Assembly: GCA_002286855.1 (NCBI GenBank)
Contig: NRSV01000007.1
Coordinates: 197,277-261,276 of the forward strand
Source: Bipolaris cookei
Lineage: Eukaryota; Ascomycota; Dothideomycetes; Pleosporales; Pleosporaceae
Direction: 5' to 3'
Length of the DNA stretch: 64,000 nucleotides
The translations under genes and the position numbers were made by a program. A model generated the notes under the pieces. The model ran no database searches. It was not told where the DNA came from and saw only the letters and a program-made list of their open reading frames with translations. Positions 32,836 through 43,089 of the stretch are shown one piece after another (position 1 is the stretch's first letter; the number at the start of each line of letters is the position of its first letter).

Positions 32836-34581
32836 TCAAGGCGATCCCGCGTTGACCGCCGCATCATCGTCCGCTACCCTCGACGCCAACTCTCCTGCTC
32901 TTACTAGGACCGCTAGTGGACCCTGTGTGCGATAATCATGCGAGTGGTGAGGGTAATGTGACGCCGCCATATGTGTCATGGGCCGGTCTAGTGGCGAAGG
33001 TGAAGGTCCTATGCTTGGGATTGGCTGGGGAAGCATACGCATTGTCTTGCTAGGATCGGCAGGTAGGGCCTGTTCAGGATAGTTTGGTGTGGGTACCCCT
33101 TGGCCACTGTGACTGCTTTCCGAGGACAAAGTCGTGTCCTCGCGACTGAGGTGTGGAAGACGAGTGGTGTCTCGCGGTGCCCGACGAGAGGGAAAATCGG
33201 CTGGCGCTTGATAATGGGATGTGTATGGATACGAGGGTGGTGGTGGCGTTGATGAAGATTGGTGGTTATTATCCTGATTGAATGCAGACTGTTGATATGA
33301 ATTCGAGTCGAACGGAATCCTAGTATCCCGCACGGAACTGGTCGCAGCTGGCTCAAAGATGCCGTCTCTTGCTATGACTGCGGAACGTGGAGAGGCGGAA
33401 ATTGGCGAGAACTGTTCCCCTGATCGGGGAGAATTGAAACCAGAAAGCGAGCGATTGGTCGGCGATGTGGGTTTGGAGGCATAGGTGGGACCTGCAGGAA
33501 GACGCGAAGGGCCAGGGGGTTGGTTGGGATCCGACTTTTGTTGCGCGAACGTATTACTATCTGGCTGTGTGAAACTTGATCTTCTATTTGCTGCTTGGTC
33601 ATTTTGGTCATTGCTACCCGCCCGGGTTGAACTGCTTGTCTCTGTATCCAGTTTTGAACGTTTGCCTTCTGCATATGTTAACACTCCATAGTCTCGAGTA
33701 TATAGCGTGAGTGATATACCTTTTGTTGGAACTGAGTGCTTTGCTTTGAAATCTTCGAGATACTTCTGGTAGGCTTCATATTGCGGTGTTTTCTTGTACT
33801 CGGCCAATTCCGCATAGTACTTTTCCTTGGCACCATTGGCTTGTCGTTCGCAGCCTTCGCGCTCTTCCGCGGGCAGGACTTGCCATTTCTCGCCAACCAC
33901 CTTGGCAATCTCGGTGAAGGATAGATCTTGTCCCTTTAGGGACTCCCTCACCTCTGTAATCGGGTTAGCTATAGTCACAGTGTGTCGAGATGATACTCAC
34001 GATTTGAAAAAATGACATAAGCAGATGGTGGGCGTTCTGGAGCATGCTCATCGGGCTGTATAAGGTTAGAAGAGTGTATAGCTGGTTACATTGTAGAAGT
34101 TTCAAACCTACCTTTGGATGTCGTCGGTATTTCCGCTTGGCGCCTGTTACACCAGAAGAAGGATTGCTTGACTCGGGTTGTTTGGTTTTACTTTCAGGCC
34201 CTGAATCGTCACTTCGATAAGAGCCTGCGGTGCTTCCTGCTCGGGGAAGATTAATAGGAAGTGGCTTCTCGGATGACTGTCCGCGCGATTCGGCAATGGC
34301 CCGTTGTAGTTTCTTTGAAAAGAAGATTAATGGTACTAAACATTAGAGAGCGATGCAGATGATGTGTACATACCCGTCGATGACCAAGTTTTACGTTGAG
34401 GGAGCTCCTGCGCCGTTGTGAGCAAGGGTCTGTCGAGGGAGTAAGCAGACGGAGGGTAAACGCACAGGTCGGATTCGGTAATGTCGAGCACTGTCTCCCA
34501 GGAGTCAAAGCCTTCAGCCACGAGCACTTGGTGGTACTGGGACAGACCCAATCGCGCCAAACGGTCTTTCAAGTCGCTCAT
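32836..34581 (-). CDS. SAM + HMG-box DNA-binding protein
   Basis: Six exons (34581-34466, 34407-34374, 34312-34112, 34055-34001, 33953-33720, 33668-32836) join in frame to 490 residues. The N-terminus MSDLKDRLARLGLSQYHQVL begins a SAM domain (about 1-62) that continues across two splices (ITESDLSSLNVKLGHRRKLQ). After a basic linker ending AKRKYRRHPK, an HMG box occupies about 122-200 (ERPPSAYVIFSNQVRES, EIAKVVGEKWQVLP). The remaining 290 residues are Ser/Pro/Gln-rich and disordered. SAM domains mediate self-association and HMG boxes bend DNA, so a transcription or chromatin regulator is expected. SAM+HMG fusions are known in filamentous ascomycetes, but I cannot name an orthologue with a proven role. 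The 51-base fifth intron has no in-frame stop and could be retained. Confidence 0.88.
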
Positions 34582-36346
34582 GTAGGAAGGCGTGGGCGCG
34601 ACCGCGTAAGTGAATGTAGTGTAGCGGCCGAGTGTTGAGAGACGTGGTGGTCAAAAAGGTTGGATAAGTCTGCAGGATTAGGCGACTAGTGGCAATGGTA
34701 TTGGGGATCGAACGTGATCGATAGAGGTCGAGTATGGCGAGACTAGTGTACAGGGATGAAAAAGGAAATGCCCGACTGTTGCTTGAGCCAGTGTGATTGG
34801 TGCGGCGGCGGGGTGAGTGCGGCGGATCGACTGGCAAGGAAAATCGAGGTTAGGGTCAAAGTGTTGCAGGGCGCAGAGGCGCAGAGAAGAGCAAGTGAAG
34901 GAAGCAGCAGTCAACGACTATGGCGCATGCCTGAGCGGTGGAGCGCGACGTTGGTTTGGGGTAGGTGGGTCCCGGTCCGATGCAGTTGAATTCTGTAATT
35001 ATGTTGTGATGGCGGCAGGTCGAGTCTCGGCTACCGTCAAGGAGGGGAGCGGACGCAGCCTAGTATAGGCACGGCCAGAACAGCGGCCGACGAGAGTCAG
35101 TAAACGGCCGGGGCTCATTTGGCGCGTCCAGAGCCTTGCTTGGATGCGACGCGAACCAGAGACGCAGAGGACCCGGGTTGCGGTGAGCGTGGGCAGCTCC
35201 GGGTGAGAGCGGTGCAAGGCCCAATCGAGTGGGACAAGGCTAGCAGACCAGGCCGGGCGCAATCATGGAGGGCAATTGTGATGGGACGGGGGGTGGAGTC
35301 AAGAGGGTTACAGGTGCAGCGGGTGACTGTGGCTGGCGTGGGTGCTGGTAGTGGAGGAGTAGGAGGAAGAGGAGAAGGAGAGTGGAGACGGGAGAGGATG
35401 CGGACGAGGTGGAGGAGGTGTTAGTGATGACGATGATGGGATTGTTGTTGGTGGTGGTGGTAGTGGTAGTGGCAGCGGCAGCAGCAATATTAGCAGCAGC
35501 AGACGACATGGGAGAGGTAGGAGGGCAGGAAAATGGAGCGGGAAGAAGTGTGCAGCCCGGGCAGCGATAGGGTCATCCGACGGTCGAGATCAGAGCAGGC
35601 GATCGGCAGGCTCGACAGCAGGCCCGGACAGGGGATGCAGTGCAGAGGCAGCGAGCGCGTTCTGTCGCCCTCTCTCCGTTTCTGCGAGCAGCGAGGGCAA
35701 GCCAGGGCAGCCGTGAGTGACTGCAACGCACGCGCCAGGCTGGCAGTCGGAAGTTCGCTGCTTGCGGGATATCTGGTGCGCCTATGACGTGGGATGGGAG
35801 GCTGCAGCGCGTATAGCTGACGATGCAAAGGGTACAAAACATGGCAGGCCAGAACCATTGTCCATCAACGAAGCGCCGATACATTGGAATAGGCCCGGTT
35901 TGCGGGAGCCCGGCATCATCGCATCCATCCACGCTGGCCCCCCTAGGCGGCCCCATCATCCACACTGCGCTGCTCCCTGGCCGCCCACGAGGCTGCTGGC
36001 TGCACCCAGGAAGCATGCAGTCGCTGCTCAACTCCCTCCACGCTGCCCTGTCTGGGTGTGAGTGACATCGGGCTGGTACATGTCTGTGTATGGCCAGCCT
36101 GGGCGCCTCTCGTCTTGGTCCTAGTACACAGTACTAGGTCTACTTTTGCATCGGCAGCACCCACCAGCCGCAGTCGCCTGCCGCCGCCGCCGCCGCTGAT
36201 TTGCCAGCCGTTGGCAAGCAGCACTGGCTCTGGCATGGCCTGTCTGGCCTGCGTGGCCTGCCTGTTGCCCAGCTAAGCCACCACAGGCACCATAGTAAGT
36301 AGATCTGCGATGCTACGCAGCAGCCCTGGATGGGGACGCTGGTCGC

Positions 36347-36368
36347 GGGGGGAAGGGGGGGGGGTGGG
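36347..36368 (+). repeat. Long G-run cluster (quadruplex candidate)
   Basis: Six Gs, AA, ten Gs, T and three Gs occur in a row. This is a homopurine tract able to form a G-quadruplex. It lies between genes, so no transcript role can be assigned. Confidence 0.6.
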
Positions 36369-37106
36369 CAGACACGAGCAGATCCAGCGAGCTTAGCCCG
36401 GGCTGCATCGGCGATGGCAGACGGTACATATATCTATCTCGACTTTTCTCAGGCCACTGTCTTTTGGCCATGATGCGACTCGGTATGTAGGCGATGGCGC
36501 TGCCTGGACCGTTGCAGCTAGTTCTCGTGACGATCAACGCGCCAGGCCAGGGGCGGAGAGGAGCTCTCGGCACCCTGCTCCGCCCAGCGACTGTCCACTG
36601 TCGCCTGCCAGCCGTGCCATTGGACATTGCTCGTCGGCAATGCCACCCTCACGCCCAAGGCGGAGCGGAACGCTTCTCTCACTTGGCTGGATTGGTCCTA
36701 AGCCGGCCTTCAAACGTCGCCTAACACATGCGCCCAAGTGGGAGGCCTTAACAAGCTGCGTTCGTTGCACAATGCTTGTATCGGGTGGATGCCTAGGCTG
36801 CATGTGCCCTTGAGTTGTGCGTCACGGAGCAGAAACCGGGCCAGAGTGAGGGTATGGTGTCATGTTGGACCCTGACCGATGTCATCGGCCTCGCCTTGGA
36901 TCTACTCCACCGTGGACATTGTAGCCACTCGCCCTTACCTCCGCCCGCCGTTGAGGGGTGCGGGACTTGTGGCCGCCGCCGGTGCCTTGCAGATGGTACA
37001 TTGCTTCCTCGACGACACGTTGTTGCTGCACTCACCTTCTGCTGCCGTCACGTGCCGACAGAGACAATTGCTGATTCATGAACCATACACATGTACATGT
37101 GTGCCC

Positions 37107-37172
37107 GTACATCCGTACATCCATACATCCATACATTCATACATCCATACATACATACATACGTCTATGCAC
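37107..37172. repeat. ACATCCATACAT-type tetranucleotide repeat
   Basis: Repeated (T/C)ACAT-CC and CATA units form an imperfect microsatellite just downstream of the LSM5 3' end. Confidence 0.75.
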
Positions 37173-37440
37173 GCTATCAAACCCAAAGCCACGTGAACTG
37201 AAACGGCCAAAATGCACTACTCTCTGCGCAGCCTCCCATGGGCTACCTTGGATGCTGGCGGCAGATGACTCCGGACCAGTCGCACCAGCCGGCATGGTTA
37301 GCCGTGAATGGCAGGTGCCATGGCGAGTACAACACACTGATGGAAGAGACCGCGATGAAGCCGTTTACCATCATGTGAGCTCCAAAACCGGTCATCATCG
37401 CATTTTGTGGCGCTTGTCCATGCTGCTGTTGCCCATGGCA

Positions 37441-37951
37441 CTACTCATCCTCCTCTAGCACCGTTTGGCCATCTCCTCCGGGAACCATCTATCACGATTA
37501 GCATAGAACATCCCGGTCGCGCTTGCTTCATACCATGCAGATGTTGTTGCCGTTGAGCAGGATCTTGGGTAGCTGCACATTTCCCTCAGCCGGGTCACTG
37601 GCAGTCCGAATTAGCACACGACCATGATGTCTGGACGACTCGACGTAGCCACGCACATCTCTGTCACGTTCTCCAGCACCATGTCTATGCCATGTTAGAA
37701 ATGCGTAGACAAGTCGTCGGCCGCCTACTCACTGACGTAATCGTCGAATCCAACCAGTTTACCCGTGAATTCTGCCTCTTGTCAGCTTCTTCACTCTGAT
37801 CTCTGGCATCCAAGCACACCTTTTCCGCCATTCATGATGACCCAAATCTGCGAACCAACGCATTTGTCGATGAGTTCTGCAGTAGTCAGCGCCCGAAATG
37901 AAACCCTTGTGTAATATTCTCACCCAGAGGCAATAGATTCTCGAGCGACAT
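37441..37951 (-). CDS. LSM5: U6 snRNA-associated Sm-like protein LSm5
   Basis: Six tiny exons (37951-37924, 37876-37820, 37771-37733, 37684-37657, 37597-37534, 37488-37441) give 87 residues in 511 bases. The assembled protein reads MSLENLLPLELIDKCVGSQI, VIMNGGKEFTGKLVGFDDYV, NMVLENVTEIDPAEGN and VQLPKILLNGNNICMMVPGG. These are the Sm1 and Sm2 motifs of LSm5. LSm5 is part of the LSm1-7 ring (mRNA decay) and LSm2-8 ring (U6 snRNA). All five introns are 44-59 bases with GT..AG ends. Exon 3 has two AG acceptors six bases apart, which would add Glu-Ala in frame. No single long open frame exists, so ORF-based annotation would miss this gene. It is divergent from the exonuclease gene. Confidence 0.93.
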
Positions 37952-38389
37952 GGTGGCGTAATCCGGTGTAGGTTGGTTGTGTGTTGTGGTGGTGACTGGG
38001 TCGGATATCTTGGCGGAGAGGGCTATCTTGAAGACAGGCGGCGCGCTAGCCAACCAACATTCGCAAACAGGGCCCTGTCGCTCTAGCAAGGCAACAGACA
38101 TGTTTTCTTAGCTATTGCTGCCGATTCAGCCTATCGAATACACGCACACACAACATCGGTGCCTAGCGAGAGCACTACCATGGAGTGCCATGCTCTTCAG
38201 ACGACGCGCCTCTCTGCTGAGCGTGTCTCACGTCTCTCGGTCTGTTTGCGATGAAGTCACACTGAGCATCCCACAACCAGTAGACCGTCACATACAGAGG
38301 TGCGAATAAGATTTCAGTTGCCATGTACATGTAGCAGAGTACTAAAAGAGAAAAGAGACAGCAGTTCGCGACTCCCAAGACTACTGCAC
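37952..38389. promoter_or_regulatory. Divergent promoter between LSM5 and the exonuclease gene
   Basis: There are 438 bases between two divergent start codons. The frame upstream of the LSM5 ATG stays open to 38101, but the family N-terminus begins at MSLENLLPL. No other gene is seen. Confidence 0.5.
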
Positions 38390-40677
38390 ATGGCAGGAGT
38401 GATGCACGCCACCCCACCACGCCCAGCGCCCGCGCCTTCCTCTCCTACCACTTGTCAATGGAAGCGAGGACGACCGTTCACTGCAAGCAGCCCGCGCATT
38501 CGCGATATGCACCACAACTCTGGCCTGAGCACGCATCCTCCTCCTCTCAAACAACCTGCTACGAGCAATACAGCGGCCATAACTGAAAACAAGTCCTCTC
38601 CGCTACAAGCGTTCGCTACGCCATCTGTGAGACCTCCCCCGCAGTAGACTCATACAAACCATTGATCTCTTTCCAGCGAGCAGGATTGTGGGATCTGTCA
38701 TATGGGTTACGCTTTGCGACCACATCACAAGCAGAGACACGGCAGTCCGCTCCCGTTCCTCCAAGCACGAAACCTTTACCCCAACCCGAAGCCAGGTCAT
38801 CAGAGTTGCCCTGTACCAAAGACGATTCAACACACAGTGGTAGTGATTTGGGACAAGACACGCAGTCCAGTACAGGAGATGGCGCCTATCCAGCGGGAAG
38901 CCAGTCGTCATATCGCGTTGAGTCTACAGAAGAACTAGATTCCACAGACACGTACGAAGCTTCTTCGCAAGACGAGTCCGAGCCCGATGTCAGCGAAGAA
39001 GAGGAGTCAGATGCCAACACGGACCTTGCCTATCAGATCCCAGAAGACACGCTACGTGCCGCAATGCTCGCCTCGCCCAAAACACGTGCAAGTTACTGGA
39101 GTGCGAAGCTATACCAAAGCCCGGAGGGAGAGTCGCTTTCAATTCATTACTGTAAATCTTTTGATGTTGCTGAAAGAGTTGCCCAGTACTTTTTGCAAGA
39201 GAAGGTTGTAGGCTTCGATATCGAGTGGAAACCTTATGGAAATCCCCATGCGATCAAACAAAACGCTTCATTGATCCAGCTTGCATGCGAGGATAGAATT
39301 GCGCTCTTTCATATTTCGTTATTTTCTGGGTCTAAGGTCGAACAGCTGATGCCACCTAGTCTGAAAGCCGTCTTGGAGTCACCAGATATCATCAAAGTAG
39401 GGGTGGCCATCAAGGGCGATTTCAAGCGTGTGGAAAAGTACCTTAGAGTTCGGCCCCAGGGTATCTTTGAGCTGAGTCGCTTACACAACCTTGTTGAATG
39501 GTATGAGGTTGATCCTAGCAAAGTCTCAAATAGACTAGTCAGTCTTGCTACCCAGGTGCTTCAACACCTGCAGTTGCCCCTGTACAAAGGCGAGCAACTA
39601 GAAGACGATGAAGATACAACATCCAGCGTTCGGGAAAGCGACTGGAGCCTCCCATTGAATTTGCAGCAAATACACTACGCAGCTGCTGATGCGTACGCCG
39701 GATTCCGGCTTTACCACATATTAGAGCAGAAACGGACTCGGTTGACACCAACACCTCCGCCGGTAATGCTTTGCGACTACGACAATAAGCCTGCCCCCCG
39801 TGTCAAGAAGCCACGTAAGCGAGCTGGAGCAACCGCCAAGGTCAAAGAAGCTATTGATAGCGACTCGAGCTTATCAACCGATCCTGCGGAAGAGGAGCAA
39901 GATAGCGATGAAAACACCCAAGGCTATGAAACGGCACCAGAAGAACTCATGGATAGCCATGAATTCGAAGATCCTACACAAACAGCAACTCCAACTGTTC
40001 ACCCACTCAAAAAATATAAGAAACTTGGAGCCAGCCTGGCAGAGAACACGAAGCTAGATAAAGATAGTAATCTGGAGTCTGAGAACGAGACCTCTTCCTC
40101 GTCCAGGTGTGTGGGCCGGGTCAATATCTCGTCAGTGAACGGGGCTGATGTGGGCTACCCGGTATTACCACGACTATCGCAGGACACTGAAGAGTCTCAG
40201 CCTAGCGGAGTTTTAGCTGATGCCGATGATGAATATGCGGATGCAGAACTCGAAGAAGCGCTTGGACACATGACGCTCGATGATGCCGGCAACCTGAGAG
40301 AGAATTTGGAGGTTGTCACTTCTGAGCAGACTGGTTTATCATATGGCTTAGCGACTGCGTGGGCGCAGAATTTTGCCCAATCTACTATTCCCCCGCCCGA
40401 ATCGCTGGCTCCCCCTCGTATCCACGCAACAGTTTCCCACCTCCGTGCCTACCATCTATGGCACCACCAGAAAATGCCAGTGGATGAGATTGCGCCACTA
40501 GTACGGAACCCGCCACTGTCGCACAGCACCGTCAGCAACTACATCCTACAGGCAGTAACACTGGAGAAACTTGAATACGAACAGGACCTGCTTAAGAAGT
40601 TGATACTGGAGATGCCTTCAGGTATGAGGAAGGGACGGTGGAAGGGGTTGGCGGAGAAGGTCGGGGCGTTGGGTTAG
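38390..40677 (+). CDS. WRN-type DEDDy 3'-5' exonuclease with C-terminal HTH, no helicase
   Basis: Exons 38390-38626 and 38677-40677 (50-base intron) give 745 residues. The start MAGVMHATPPRPAPAPSSPT is followed by a disordered acidic region. The exonuclease domain spans about residues 235-440, with catalytic D260/E262 (VVGFDIEWKPYGNP), D327 (VAIKGDFKRV) and Y413-x3-D417 (IHYAAADAYAGFRLYH), a DEDDy set as in WRN and Rrp6/RNase D. A long acidic/basic linker follows. The last ~85 residues (ATVSHLRAYHLWHHQKMPVD, then STVSNYILQAVTLEKL) resemble the helix-turn-helix found at the C-terminus of RecQ/WRN helicases. The helicase domain is absent. A nuclear DNA-repair or RNA-processing nuclease is likely; the substrate is unknown. 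Confidence 0.87.
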
Positions 40678-41144
40678 GTGGGCCTCGTTTCTGTTGTACT
40701 GTGCATGAATACACGCATAGTTTGTCTAGATGTTGCGACGAATGCCAAAATAGCTGTTGATCATGCACTCCTTTCTCGGCATTGTGTGTTGGCGAATTGC
40801 CAGCTGTACGCTCAAGTGACATGCCGCACAGTAAGCGCAAAGGCATAATTGACACGTTTCGAGGCGTCGTGACTTTGGCCTCGATTCAGGTACCGCAGCC
40901 GTAAGCTCAGGGTCCAGGCGCCTGACCAATGTCAGTTGAGCACCAATCCCGCACCCCCGCATGCCGGCCGCGAAACTGCGGTGAGGATCACCTATCCCTG
41001 CAAGAAACCCCTCCAAATTGTATCGCGACCTTCGCTGCACTCCCCAGCATAATACTGACTTTTTGCCTCTTGTTGATTACTTTTATCAAAAGACCTAGTC
41101 TTGCCCCGTATCATTGCACAGAAGACTGCTTATACATAGCAATC
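40678..41144. other. Exonuclease 3' flank and SEC53 promoter
   Basis: This is a 467-base tandem intergenic region without coding signal. Confidence 0.5.
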
Positions 41145-42057
41145 ATGGCAACTGCAGCCGCTGTATACCCCCCACTTGACCAGCGCCCAGTCAAGAACAC
41201 AGTCCTACTCTTCGATGTTGATGATACGCTCACAAAGCCCCGTCAAGTGCGCTCACTCTCCAATGACATCTCCTCTACCAATATCTAACATGGCTGCAGC
41301 TGGTGAGCCCTGAGATGCTTCAATTGCTCTCGGAACTCCGACACAAAGTTGCCATTGGCTTCGTTGGCGGCTCCAACCTGGCCAAGCAGCAGGAGCAACT
41401 TGGAGGAGCAGTCGATGTCACATCGCTGTTCGACTATTGCTTTGCTGAGAATGGACTCACCGCCATCCGAATGGGTGAGATTCTGGCAAGTCAGAGTTTC
41501 ATTGCCTGGATTGGTGAGGACAAGTATAAGGCGCTGACCAAGTGGTATGTCGAAGCCCGTGGTTTTAAAAGGCATTGCTGACCCCAACTCACAGGATCCT
41601 TCACTACATCGCCGATCTCGATATCCCCATAAAACGCGGTACCTTTATCGAATTCCGTAATGGCATGATCAACGTTTCCCCCATCGGCCGTAACGCCTCG
41701 ACTGAGGAGCGAAACGAGTACCAAAAGTACGATCTCGAGCACAAGATTAGGGAGACCATGGTCGCAAAGCTCAAGGAAGCTTTCCCTGACTATGGCCTTA
41801 CCTACTCTATCGGCGGCCAAATCTCGTTTGACGTTTTCCCTACTGGCTGGGACAAGACATACTGCCTGCGACACATTGAGGCGGAGAAGGAAATCTCAGG
41901 AATTGTCTATGACAAGATTCACTTCTTCGGTGACAAGGCATACGAAGGTGGAAACGACTGGGAGATCTACAGCGATAAGCGGACCATTGGACACAAGGTC
42001 AAGAACCCAGATGATACCTACGCGCAGCTACAGGAGCTGCTGAAAAGCTTCCAGTAG
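41145..42057 (+). CDS. SEC53: Phosphomannomutase
   Basis: Exons 41145-41246, 41300-41544 and 41595-42057 give 269 residues with introns of 53 and 50 bases. The HAD-type motif VLLFDVDDTLT places the phospho-accepting D24 and acid D26 near the N-terminus, as in eukaryotic PMMs. Further family blocks are AIGFVGGSNLAKQQEQLG, IEFRNGMINVSPIGRNAS, GQISFDVFPTGWDKTYCL and IHFFGDKAYEGGNDWEIY. The enzyme interconverts mannose-6-phosphate and mannose-1-phosphate in the cytosol, feeding GDP-mannose for glycosylation, GPI anchors and cell-wall mannan. The gene is essential in yeast (SEC53). Confidence 0.96.
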
Positions 42058-43089
42058 GCGTAGTTGCTTATAAAAAATGATGATTTATTTGACCGTATTT
42101 TGGTCGACGAGTGTTTGCTTGCACCACGTATCTGAGAAAGCACAGACGATGTGACAAGTTTAAAAAAAGACATGACCCAAAAACATCTGATCAATAGCTC
42201 GATACATCAACCAGCATCACTCTGAATCATGCTCTTGAGCAACTCTCTGTGATCTCTTTTCTGTATGAATGCTCATCTCCAAGATGCATAATTATCGTAG
42301 TCGGCTCGGTTGACTAAACCCTCCTCGATTAATACCAAGAGCTGAACAAGGCTCTGCATGTATGCACCTAATGGTTTACAACCTCCACCTACTGACAAAG
42401 CAACACTAAGCACCCGATTCTTGCTCCTTTTGCACCCATACCACTTACCCGATAAGCCCCAGGTCCCCCACCCGATCCCATCAACCTACCCTCACGGTCC
42501 CACGTTCTCAATCAACCCGAAACAAGATACCTGCCTATTTCTACCACCCAACACCCCCGCTCATTGGCTCTCCAATCCAACTTCGTTAACTCCCATGTCC
42601 TCTATCAATTACTCGGCACATCCAAGGATCCCAGCAAGGGCGCCTTTGCCCTCGTGCGGAGAACCTGACTAGTAAGATTGAATGCACGTACGTAGTACCT
42701 GCAGATCTTGTTCTCTTTTACCGCCCCCCTTCTACGTTAACCCAGCCAATAATATCTCCTTGTGTAAGAGGGTTTGTGTAACGGCGCCAAGAAACTAGGT
42801 GCTTTGTGCAAAAAAATATGTGGAGGTCCTCCCCCCGGATAAAAAAGACATGTATGCATGCGATAACTCGGCTGATTTTTTTGCTTGGGATGGGCGTTTT
42901 TTTCCCCTCGTATATGATTGGGGAAAGCGAGGAGGGGGTGAGGAGGGTGTAGTTGGTTATATCCATACATGAAGTCGGGCCTACAAAGTTGCTAGTTAGT
43001 CGAGCCCAGAAAGCCCTTCCCCTTAAAGCTTTCCTCGCGTTTTTTTTGCTTCGAGTTTGAAACTTCATTTGCTATTCATCTGCTCCATC
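42058..43089. other. Intergenic region upstream of the GMC oxidoreductase
   Basis: About 1 kb. A pyrimidine/CCCAC-rich block (42420-42660) and T runs (42873-42903, 43040-43047) occur. No protein-like frame is seen. Confidence 0.5.

Larger units (their letters stand above)
34582..37440. other. 2.9 kb non-coding stretch upstream of the HMG gene
   Basis: The left part (34.6-35.6 kb) is purine-rich with GGTGGTGGTAGTGG-type runs and is probably promoter plus leader of the HMG-box gene. G runs at 36347-36368 could form a quadruplex. A CATA-type repeat lies at 37107-37172. No open frame here resembles a protein family. Confidence 0.5.

Noticed and set aside
35119..36276. Several 70-150 residue frames in the purine-rich region upstream of the HMG gene
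   Set aside because: Composition is repetitive (R, G, V or P rich), frames overlap on both strands, and no splice-linked continuation was found.
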